Positions 52,097 to 60,623 of a DNA stretch of 64,000 nucleotides are shown here, in pieces. The stretch is from contig JADCHX010000019.1 of assembly GCA_020248265.1 (NCBI GenBank), forward strand, positions 124,001 through 188,000, written 5' to 3'. Each line of letters starts with the position of its first letter. Position 1 is the first letter of the stretch. A program made the translations under genes and the position numbers. The notes under the pieces were generated by a model. That model was not told where the DNA came from, ran no database searches, and saw only the letters and a program-made list of their open reading frames with translations. Source of the DNA: Rhodocyclaceae bacterium. Lineage in GTDB: Bacteria; Pseudomonadota; Gammaproteobacteria; Burkholderiales; CAIKXV01.

Positions 52097-53827
52097 TCAC
52101 GCCCTCGGCACCACCCCGCGCGTCGGCGCCCGCATGAACGCGAAGTCGACCCCGCGCTCCGCCTGCTCGATGTCTTCCATGTACAGCTTGCGGTAGCCGC
52201 GCCGGTCTTCCGGCTTCGGCTCGGGCGCGACCCAGGCGGCACGGCGCGCGGCGAGTTCTTCGTCGCTCACCAGCAGGTCGATGCGCCGGCCGGCAGTGTC
52301 GAGCCGGATGCGATCGCCATTGCGCACCAGCGCCAGTGGCCCGCCAACGGCCGATTCGGGCGACACATGCAGCACGATGGTGCCGAAAGCGGTGCCGCTC
52401 ATCCGCGCGTCGGAGACACGAACCATGTCCTTCACGCCCTTCTCCGCGAGCTTCTTCGGGATCGGCAGGTACCCGGATTCCGGCATTCCGGGCACGCCCT
52501 TCGGCCCGGAGTTCTGCAGCACCAGGATGTCGTCCGCGGTCACGTCCAGCGCCGGGTCGTCGATGCGATTGGCCAGGTCGGCCAGCGACGAGAACACCAC
52601 CGCACGGCCCTCGTGCTGCAGCAGCGGCTGCGAGGCGGCGCACTGCTTGATGATCGCGCCGTTGGGCGCAAGGTTGCCGCGCAGAACGACCATCGCGCCA
52701 TCCTTGTAGACGGGGTCATCGAACGCATGGACCACCTTCTGGTCCCATCCGGGTGGCGCGGCATCGAGGTTCTCGCCCAGCGTGCGTCCGGTGACGGTGA
52801 GTGCGTCCAGGTTCAGCAGCGGCTTCAGCTGGCGCATGATCGTCGTCGCGCCACCGGCACGGTACAGGTCTTCCATGTAGCCCTGCCCGGTCGGCTTCAG
52901 GTCGACCAGCACCGGGGTCTTGCGGCCCATGCGGTCGAAGCCTTCGAGGTCGAGTTCGAAGCCCAGCCGTGCCGCGATCGCGGCCATGTGGATCAGCGCA
53001 TTGGTCGAACCACCGACGGCGAGCAGCATGGTCAGCGCGTTCTCGAACGCCGCCTGGGTCATCACCTTGTCAGGCGTGAGACCTTCGGCCGCGATGGCTA
53101 CGGCGCGGGCGCCGGTCTCTTCCGCGTTGCGGATGCGGTCTGCCATCACGGCCGGGATCGCGGCGCCGCCAGGGATCATCATGCCCATCGCCTCGGCACA
53201 GCAGGCCATGGTGCTGGCGGTACCCATCACCATGCAGGTGCCGGCGGTCGGGCACAACTTCTCCTCGATCTCGCCGATCTCGCGCGCATCGATCTCGTTG
53301 CCACGGTACTTGCCCCAGAAGCGCCGGCAGTCGGTGCAGGCCCCGAGCCGCTCGCCCTTGTGGTCGCCGGTCATCATCGGCCCGGTGACCATCAGCACCG
53401 CGGGCACGTTCGCGCTGGCTGCGCCCATCAGCAGCGCCGGCACCGTCTTGTCGCAGCCGCCAATCAGCACGCAGGCATCCATCGGCTGCGCGCGGATCAT
53501 CTCTTCGGTGTCGATCGCCATCAGGTTGCGCAGGTACATGCTGGTCGGGTGCGCGAACGACTCGTGCAGCGACACCACCGGGAACTCGATCGGCAGGCCG
53601 CCGGCGAGCATCACGCCGCGCTTGATGCCCTCGATCAGGTCGGGCACGTTGCGGTGGCAGGCGTTGTAGCCGGAGAAGGTGTTCGTGATGCCGATGATTG
53701 GGCGGTTCAGCGAATCTTCGGTATAGCCCATCGCCTTGATGAAGGCCTTGCGCAGGAACAGCGAGAAGCCCTGGTCGCCATAGGCGGTCAGGCCCTTCTT
53801 CATGCCGCGGGGTTTTTCGTCTGCCAT
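52097..53827 (-). CDS. IlvD/Edd-family dehydratase (sugar-acid type likely)
   Basis: A 576-residue Fe-S dehydratase. Cluster cysteines are in IGGCDKTVPALLMG, GACTDCRRFWGKYRG and CPTAGTCMVMGTASTMAC; a conserved C-terminal SDARMSGT follows. The family includes dihydroxyacid dehydratase, phosphogluconate dehydratase and L-arabonate/D-xylonate dehydratase. The sequence around CRRFWGKYR and the closing VPRA tail fit the sugar-acid branch better than IlvD, but this is not proven. AAGGA lies ten bases before the ATG. It is minus strand and monocistronic here. Confidence 0.87.
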   Translation of the reverse strand: MADEKPRGMKKGLTAYGDQGFSLFLRKAFIKAMGYTEDSLNRPIIGITNTFSGYNACHRNVPDLIEGIKRGVMLAGGLPIEFPVVSLHESFAHPTSMYLRNLMAIDTEEMIRAQPMDACVLIGGCDKTVPALLMGAASANVPAVLMVTGPMMTGDHKGERLGACTDCRRFWGKYRGNEIDAREIGEIEEKLCPTAGTCMVMGTASTMACCAEAMGMMIPGGAAIPAVMADRIRNAEETGARAVAIAAEGLTPDKVMTQAAFENALTMLLAVGGSTNALIHMAAIAARLGFELDLEGFDRMGRKTPVLVDLKPTGQGYMEDLYRAGGATTIMRQLKPLLNLDALTVTGRTLGENLDAAPPGWDQKVVHAFDDPVYKDGAMVVLRGNLAPNGAIIKQCAASQPLLQHEGRAVVFSSLADLANRIDDPALDVTADDILVLQNSGPKGVPGMPESGYLPIPKKLAEKGVKDMVRVSDARMSGTAFGTIVLHVSPESAVGGPLALVRNGDRIRLDTAGRRIDLLVSDEELAARRAAWVAPEPKPEDRRGYRKLYMEDIEQAERGVDFAFMRAPTRGVVPRA

Positions 53828-53936
53828 CTCGATGTCGTCCTTGGTGTGTGGAGGCAAGTGTAACGCCAGCGTCAGGTGTGCTGTCGCAGGGCGCCGCACG
53901 AAGCCGCGGAAAGCTTCGACGAAAAAATGTAACGCG

Positions 53937-53955
53937 AGGTACTGGCCAAGTACCT
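53937..53955. promoter_or_regulatory. 19-bp palindrome upstream of the IlvD-family gene
   Basis: AGGTACT, a five-base centre and AGTACCT form a 7-bp dyad, about 110 bases upstream of the dehydratase start. Position and symmetry suggest a repressor operator (GntR-like regulators use similar GTAC dyads). No regulator gene is adjacent. The remaining bases of 53828-53984 show nothing else I can name. Confidence 0.35.
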
Positions 53956-53984
53956 GCAGCCGGGCACTCTTCTATCCGAATGCA

Positions 53985-54554
53985 CTACCGGAGCGATGCA
54001 TTACCTGTCCATTTCACGCCGGCGACGAAATGGAAAGCGAACCGGAAACCGCAAGCGAACCATCGGCTTCGCGAAGCTCGCCGTCGCGCGAGCGAGTTCC
54101 AGTCGGCCCCACCCCAGCCTAGGCTCTGCGCATCCGTGCCCGCCTGTGCGATCCGGCACAGGTGTTCGTACCAGCGACGTCCCGCCTCCCGGGTTCTGGC
54201 ACGACTGCCCAGCAGGACCAGCACGAGCGCGCGTTCCGACGCCCGCCGGCCGCCCCCGACGCGATACGAAGGCGGTAGGCCTCAATGGCGTCATCCACCG
54301 CGGAGAACCTGAGCATCTACACGAGCGTTGCCGGATGGCCGATGCGGGGGGCCGCAGCCGGTGGCGATCGCCGCGTCGATAACGGAACTCCTCCAGCAGG
54401 CGGGGCTTGCCCAGCCCGGGCCGCCGTGCACCGCGAGTCGCTGCGTCCGCTCTCCCGGCCTGAGATGCCCAAGGCACTCGGCAAACACCCGCTGCTCGAT
54501 GGCGCGGCCAGCAAGGGCGACCGCGCCAGCCGTCGGAAAGATCCTGCTCACCAT
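53985..54554 (-). pseudogene. frameshifted remnant of a P-loop ATPase
   Basis: No intact gene spans this stretch, but pieces in different minus-strand frames read like one protein. Frame one (54291-54554) ends in GERTQRLAVHGGPG; at about 54414 the reading shifts and the next frame continues LGKPRLLEEF. Together these form a nucleotide-binding P-loop (GGPGLGKP), with Pro where Thr/Ser is expected. After about 40 codons, further frames hold DDAIEAYRLRIASG and RALVLVLLGSRAR...GRRWYEHLC...AQAGTDAQSLGW, which look like helical repeats. This suggests a decayed STAND or LuxR-type ATPase with internal deletion. Confidence is limited because it rests on my own reading. Confidence 0.4.
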
Positions 54555-54587
54555 GAGAGTCGGGGCAGTGTCGACAGGCCCTTGCCG

Positions 54588-57245
54588 TCAGCCACGCAGC
54601 ATGACGCCCGGCTGCAGGACGAAGTCGAGGTCGCAACGCGCGGCGGCAAGCGCGCGCGCCACGCCACCGGCCTCGAGGGCAAGACCGAGATCGGCTGCGA
54701 TCGGGTGGCTGGCTACCCCGGCGAAGCGGACTACGTAGCTGTCCGGCAGGAACGCCCAGCTGCGCAAGGGAATGTTGAATGGCGCAGCCCGCGCGAGGAC
54801 GAGGTGACTGAGCGACGAAGCCGGATCGCCGGACAGTGCCGGTACTTGCCTCAGGAACACGAAATCGAGCTGCTCGGAAAGCGCCGCATGGAGGGAGGCG
54901 AGCGCCGTCCTGGCCCGCGCGCCCGGCCGGGTCGCCAGCCGGGACAATCGCTCCAGGGCCGAGGGTCGCGACAGGGGGTCTCCCCGCTCGCAGACGACCA
55001 CTTCGGTCGGCTGGAACGCGCCTCCCGCGACCTCTCGGGCGGGCAATCGCACGGACAGCCGATCCGGCTCTTCCACGGCCGAGGGCACATGAAGTTCCGC
55101 GAACTCCTTCGGGTAGCCGTAGTGCTCGCGCCCTGCCGCCACCGCGATGCCGCTGCCGGCGAAGATGTAGGGAATCAGCATCGCGCAGTCGATGCTGGAG
55201 CGCCGCTCGCGCACCGGCACCCAGAACGCAGCCTCGTCGTAGTCGAGCTCGCCCTCCTGAGGCTGCGGTACGGAATGAATCCCGCGCAGCGACTGGAAGG
55301 TGAGCACGACCAGGTCCGACAGCGGCTCGAATCGGAACTGGCGGCCGCTGGGGTCGTTGAGCGATCGGTCGCAGAGCGCCTGCAGCGCGGTCATCTCACC
55401 CTGCAGGTAGAAGAGGAACGCGCGGCCCTCGCGACAGCGCCAGGGTGGTGGCGGCGGATTGGCGGCACCGCGACGCACAGCGCCGGGTTGCACCCGCGCG
55501 AACGGGGAGGTCGGCGGAAAATCCGTCTCCCCGAACAACCGGGCCGGATAGCCGCCGATCGCGCGCGCGGCCTGCAGCCCGCCGAGTACCGCCGACTCGA
55601 CACACCCGTAATTCAGACCGTTGAGCGTCCAGTCACCCGACAGCAACAGGTTGTCGAAACCGGACTCGTCGGCACGAAGACGCAGGCGGGTCGTGTCTGC
55701 GCGCGACTGCACGTAGCGGGCGCTCGGATCGACATTGGCGGAGAACCACTGGTGCTCGAAGCGTTCCTTCTCGGGCGTGCCCGGCGGCGCATGCAGCAAC
55801 CGATGGTCGAGCGCCTGCGTCCCCGGACAGGTACCCTTCGGCCACAGCTCGCCTGTGTGCTGTTCGAACCAGTCGCGTGCGCAACGCCGGGCCTCGTCGA
55901 GCGCCCGCTCGCTGTAGTCGGCGGGAACCCGCGCGCCCGGAGGCAGCAGCCCGAGCGCGTCATCAGCCATCACGCCGCAGAAATAGGCGAGGCTGCGCGG
56001 TTCACGGCCACCGCCATAGCCACGCGCGCCCCAGTTCTCGCGCTCGAGCAGTTCCGTGAGGTCGGCCCAGGTGTCGAACGGCTCTCCGTAGGCGCTGACC
56101 ACCGGCGACGGCAGGCGCCAGCCCAGCTGCTCGAGCGTGCGATCGACCCAGAGCTGCGCGGCCTGGGTCCTCACGGTCGTGATGCCGCCAACCATGTCCC
56201 GGAAGCGGGGATTCGCCGCGCACAGGGTCGGGCACAGGTAAGCGAGAGCCCCCACGGGAACCCCGAGCACCACGCGATCGAAGTCGTGGCCGGCGCGCAA
56301 GGTGAGGGTCTCGACGTCTGGCCAGTCGGTATAGGCCGACTCGAGGTCGAAGGTACGGTCGGCGAAGTGCGCACGCATTGCCTCGCCCTCGGCGAGTTGC
56401 GCCCAGTCGGGCAGCGAGGGCCATCCGGGCACCCCGCGGTAGTCCCTGAGTGGCTGGTACTCCTGACCGTCGACGACGGTCGCCTGGCGACCGATCAGGA
56501 TCTCGTCGACCCGGCGGCCGGCCAGCGTCTTCAGTTCGAGCGCCCGGTGTAAGAAGCGGAAGTGCACGCCGCGGCGCCGGAGCACCTCGTAGAGTGGCGC
56601 GAAGATGGTGTCACCCATGCCCGCGCGCATCTCCCAGAACACCGCGCCCCGGGAGCAGAGCAAGAGCCGCAGCAGCATGCGCACCGCGACGCCGGCGGCG
56701 AGGTTGGGCCGCCGGGTGTCGCCCTGCTCGAAGGCGAACACGTAGCTGTAGGCGGCCCTGAGTGTCGGGTGATCCAGCGCCCCCTCGCTGGCACCGTGGT
56801 GCCGCAGCCACTGGGAGAGCTCCCACGCGTCGATGCGGTCGAACCCCTCCTCCATCACGCCGTCGGCGAGCATGCCGATCATCATCGTGCACAGCAGTTC
56901 CATCTGGGCCAACGGTTGCCCCAGCGGCGACGTGGATACGCCAGCATCGGCCAGTTGTCGCTGCGTCCACTGCTGCACCAGGCGCAGCCGATCGGCGAGC
57001 GCGCGAAACCGCGCGCTCGCATCGGCCGTGGTCACCCGCCGATCGCGCGCCGCAAGTGCATCGTGGGCGCGCCGGGCGGCGGCGAAGGCGCGCATCACGC
57101 GCCAGGCGAGGAAGCCGAGCCCGATCCGCAACTGCCAGACCGACAGCGACGCACGTCCGCCGCCGGTGGTGTGGTGGAGCAACCACTCGCCGACCGACTG
57201 GCCGGCCGGCATGCCGGTGTCGGTCACGCTCGCGTGGGCCAGCAT
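54588..57245 (-). pseudogene. FAD-oxidoreductase/acetoacetate-decarboxylase-like fusion, C-terminal part after in-frame stop
   Basis: The 885-residue open part after the stop at 57318-57320. Residues about 1-590 continue a phytoene-desaturase/amine-oxidase-like flavoprotein (FDRVVLGVPVGALAYL, SGDWTLNGLNYGCVESAVLGGLQAARA, the FAD-closing segment). Residues about 600-885 resemble acetoacetate decarboxylase (AAGREHYGYPKEFAELHVP, DSYVVRFAGV). In true acetoacetate decarboxylase two adjacent lysines form the site; here only the first is kept (PKE). The same frame continues through the stop into the N-terminal FAD-binding piece, so together they were one gene of 1047 codons. Confidence 0.75.
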
Positions 57246-57317
57246 GTAGCGCAGCGCCCACGGAACGATCTCGCAGAACAGCTCCCAGGGGCTGTGGATG
57301 TCCGGCCCCGGCGACGC

Positions 57318-57731
57318 TTAATCGTCCGGGATGAAATCCCCGGGCTGTCCGGGATCCTGCGGCAGGTAGCCACTCCAGAATATCGCGTCGCCACGCGACT
57401 CGCTGCCGAGGCCGGCGAAGTGACGCGGCTTGAACGCGGTGTGCAGGGTCGCGACCGGGGCCGACGGCGGCCGTTCGAGTTCGGCGAAGGCCTTGCGCAT
57501 CATCCAGAACGCGTTCTCGTAGAAGCCGCTCCACAGGTGCAGGCCGTGTTCCTCGATCCGGTCGCCCCGATCTTCGTTGCGTCCGGCGGCCCCCTTGCCG
57601 CCGAGCCGCCCGCCAGGCTGGTAGACGGTGATGTCGTAGCGCTCCTGCCAGCCGGGGCGGTCGGTCAGCGCGAATACGGTGGCCATGGCTGCACAGCCGC
57701 CGCCCAGCACCACGATACGTTCCTTGGCCAT
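57318..57731 (-). pseudogene. N-terminal FAD-binding fragment of the interrupted oxidoreductase
   Basis: A 137-residue piece ending in TAA (57318-57320). It holds the dinucleotide motif IVVLGGGCAAMATVFAL, the QPGGRLGGKG arginine loop and EEHGLHLWSGFYENAFWMMRKAF, that is, the start of a flavoprotein of the amine-oxidase type. It is too short to be functional alone. The frame continues directly (PDIHSPWELFCEIVPW...) into the C-terminal part. CAA to TAA is a simple explanation. No sign of a second ribosome site suggests the C-terminal part is not made separately. Confidence 0.75.
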
Positions 57732-57764
57732 CTGCGTCTCCAGAGATTTGCGAGGGTCAACGAC

Positions 57765-59153
57765 TCACAGCCGCAGGCGCCAGGCGACGCCGATCGTGGT
57801 CACCGACGGGCTGCGTGCGACGCCCGACACCTGCACGGTCGTCGCCAGCGGCGTGCCGCCGTAGAAGCTGCGTGACAGGTCGATGCGACCATCCTCGAAC
57901 ATCGCGTGCTGGAGCGCCAGATCGATCGTCGAACGGGCGCCTGGGCGCAGGCTGGCCCCGGCGGTGAGCCACGTGCGCGCACCGTCGGGGAAAGTGGTGT
58001 CGCGCAACCCGTCGGTGGTCTACGTCTGCTCGCGTCGCACGCCCGCGCGCAGCGCGAGCGACTCGCTGCGCTGCCACTGCCGTCACAGCGACACGGCGGA
58101 GGCGTCCCGGTAGCCGCTCGGGCGCACGAGGTCGGCACTGCCGTCGGCGAGCCGTACGCGAAGGTCCCCGAACCGTCCCCAGCCGTACGTATCGAACTGC
58201 GCGAAAACCGTGAGGGACGGGCTGGCAGCCCAGACCACGCCGAGACCGGCCATAGCCGGCATCCGCAGCTCGGTGATTGCGCCCACCGTACCGTTCGCGG
58301 CCGCCAGCTGCCCGGTGAGGCCCTGTACCGTATTCGTGCCGCTCAGCGCGATGTCCATCCCCGATCGGTAATGCACACCCACCCTCAGCGCAGGCGTAGC
58401 CGCCCAGCTCGCGCCGAAGTGCATGCCGACACCCGAGCCGCTTCCGCGCAGGCGGGCGCGGCCATCCGTGGACGCGGTCGGGACGGCGGCGAACGGGTCC
58501 GGCAGCGCGGACTGGAGATCCGATTGCGCATGCTGCCAGTCGATGCCGCCACCGATCGACAGGGTCTCGGTCAGCAGACGCGCCGCCGAGACGGTCAGGT
58601 TCACAGTCTCGAGCGATACGCGCGTGGAATCGTAGCGTCCGAACCACTCGGGGCTGAAGGTCGAGGACAGCCCGAACGCAGAGGTGAGCCCCGCTGCGAG
58701 TGCGGTCCGCCCGTCGGAAAGACGATGCACCACGAACAGGTTCGGTACCAGGGTCGGATTGGTGGGATTGTCGAAGCCCGTACCCGGATAGGGCTGCGCG
58801 ACAAGACCGTTGCCCGGGCTCCTGGCGGTCGACCCGAGGTCGCGCAGCGAGGCTCGGGGCATCAGCACCTGCGCCCCCAGGGACCACTCGGTCCCGCGCC
58901 CGTAGTTCACTCCGGGCGACAGAAGCGCAGCCGGGTTGAAGTATGCGGCAGCAGGATCGGCCGTGTCGACCACCGTGCCGGCACCAGCCCGCCCGATCGC
59001 AAGCACGCTCTGCTGGTTGACGAACCAGCCGGTCGCCCCGACTGCGCCGGGCGCACCGAGCAGGAGCAGGGAAAGACATCTGAAAAACCCCGTTATCCGG
59101 CAATCCCCACGATCCGTTGGGCGGCAGATCTTCCCCGGACATCGACCCGGCAT
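57765..59153 (-). pseudogene. OmpP1/FadL-family outer-membrane protein with two in-frame stops
   Basis: One frame of 463 codons matching long-chain fatty acid/hydrocarbon porins. It has a signal-like LSLLLLGAPGAVGATGWFVNQQSVLAIGRAGAG, DPAAAYFNPAALLSPG and many beta-strand repeats, with a C-terminal beta strand ending VAWRLRL. TGA (58083-58085) and TAG (58020-58022) interrupt it, 21 codons apart; the sequence after both (TTDGLRDTTFPDGARTWLTAG) still fits the family. The ATG at 59153 is a guess: an ATA at 59094-59096, seven bases after GGGGA, would give a neater signal peptide start, as if ATG had mutated. Confidence 0.75.
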
Positions 59154-59447
59154 TCGCCCCTGACGACACCGGCGCGACCCGAGGCCGGTGCCCTCCGGCC
59201 TCCTCCCTGCTCGAATCGCACGATACGGCAATATCATGCGTTTGTTGTGTGCAATTTGTCACGGAAAACGGCACATTCAACGTCAGCCGGCCTTCGCGGC
59301 CAGGCTGCACTGGAGGACCTTCGCGTCCCTCATCTGCAGTCGCTCACAGCCGGGCGCGCGCGCCTGCACTACTCCGAGCCCTTTAGCGGACACCGGATCC
59401 AGCCGCCCACACCGCCGATGGGCTTCCGGCAGGCACCGCGGGCGACG
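59154..59447. other. intergenic spacer between porin remnant and HlyD gene
   Basis: No gene is seen in these 294 bases. A more AT-rich patch at about 59220-59280 on the minus strand (TGACAAATTGCACACAACAAA) is the only possible promoter-like area for the porin remnant, but I cannot assign boxes. Confidence 0.4.
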
Positions 59448-60623
59448 CTATTTCTCGCGCAGCGACTCCTGCAGCGTCCGGGTGATCGGCTTGGTGAGAA
59501 ATTCCCAGATCGTCCGCTCCCCGGTCTTGATCTCGACGGTACCGGTCATCCCGGGCTGGATTTCCAGGCGCTCGCCTGCCCGCGTCCGCAGGTCGTGGCG
59601 CTCGATCCTGGCGTGAACGCGGTAGAGCGACACCTCCTGCCCGGCGATCTGCTCGGAAATAGTGTCGGCGCTGATGAACGTGACCTGTCCGTGGAGCACG
59701 CCGTAGATCGCGTAGTCGAACGCGTCGAGCTTGACCGTCGCCGGCAGGTTCCGACGCAGGAACCCGATATCCGCCGTGCGCACCTTGGCCTCGACGACCA
59801 GGCTATCCTCCACCGGCACGATCTGCATGAGTTCCTCGCCCGGGCGCGCGACACCGCCGATAGTCGTGAGACGCACGTTGCGCACCACCCCGTCCATCGG
59901 CGCGCGGACATCGGTCAGCACGAGCTCCTCGCGCCGCTGCGCCATGACCTGCTGAATGCCCGAGAGCTCTTCCTGCGCCTTGGCGAGATCGGCCTGGATG
60001 TCCTGGAAGAACTTGTTGCGCTTGCTCGCGATCTGGCCGCCGAGGTCGGCAACCTGCCGCTGCAGCCTGAGGATCTCTGCCTGGCTCACATCGCCCGACT
60101 TGAGGAGCGGCAGGTTCATGTCGAGCTCGCGCTGTGCGAGGTCCCTCAGCTTCTCGAGTGTTCCGATGTCCTCCTCGAGCAGCTGGCGGCGCTTCAGGAA
60201 GAAGGCCGTCTGCGTGTCCTTGAACTGTGGGTAGCCCGCCAGGTCCTGCGGATACTCCGGCGCGCTGCGCCCCGCTGCCTCGGCCCCGAGCCGCGCGAGC
60301 TGCGCGCGCAGCGACGCAGCCTTCGTCGCCGCCTCCTCGTAGTTTGCGCCGAGCCTGGCGCGCTCGAATCGCATCAGCAGCTGGCCCCTGGACACGGTCG
60401 CACCTTCGCGAACCAGCAGTGACTCCAGCACACCGCCGGCGGGCGGCGCCTGGATCACCTGGTTGCGCGAGGTGGTGATCACCTGCCCAGGGGCCCGCGT
60501 GATCTGGTCCAGGCGCGCCCAGTTGGCCCACGCGATGAAGGCCGCGACGGCGCCGATCGTCGTCCACAGCAACACGTGCGACGTCGCCCGTCCCCCCATG
60601 CGCCGCTGCGCCGCCGTCTTCAT
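59448..60623 (-). CDS. HlyD-family type I secretion adaptor
   Basis: A 391-residue periplasmic membrane-fusion protein. It has one N-terminal helix (SHVLLWTTIGAVAAFIAWANW), a lipoyl half (QAPPAGGVLESLLVREGATVSRGQLLMRFE), long coiled coils (about residues 100-245), the second half at VLTDVRAPMDGVVRNVRL and the closing GMTGTVEIKTGERTIWEFLTKPITR, the canonical HlyD end. It bridges the ABC exporter and TolC. Its ATG overlaps the stop of the ABC gene. The frame is intact, in contrast to the porin remnant just downstream. Confidence 0.94.
   Translation of the reverse strand: MKTAAQRRMGGRATSHVLLWTTIGAVAAFIAWANWARLDQITRAPGQVITTSRNQVIQAPPAGGVLESLLVREGATVSRGQLLMRFERARLGANYEEAATKAASLRAQLARLGAEAAGRSAPEYPQDLAGYPQFKDTQTAFFLKRRQLLEEDIGTLEKLRDLAQRELDMNLPLLKSGDVSQAEILRLQRQVADLGGQIASKRNKFFQDIQADLAKAQEELSGIQQVMAQRREELVLTDVRAPMDGVVRNVRLTTIGGVARPGEELMQIVPVEDSLVVEAKVRTADIGFLRRNLPATVKLDAFDYAIYGVLHGQVTFISADTISEQIAGQEVSLYRVHARIERHDLRTRAGERLEIQPGMTGTVEIKTGERTIWEFLTKPITRTLQESLREK

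Noticed and set aside
57318-58085. Genetic-code change or general stop-codon recoding
   Set aside because: All three stop codons would have to be read as sense, while intact neighbouring genes end normally at TGA and TAG; local gene decay is simpler.
57757-59310. A 517-codon minus-strand frame covering the porin region
   Set aside because: It is shifted by one base from the frame with OmpP1/FadL similarity and has no signal peptide or beta-strand pattern; the porin frame with two stops is the real one.
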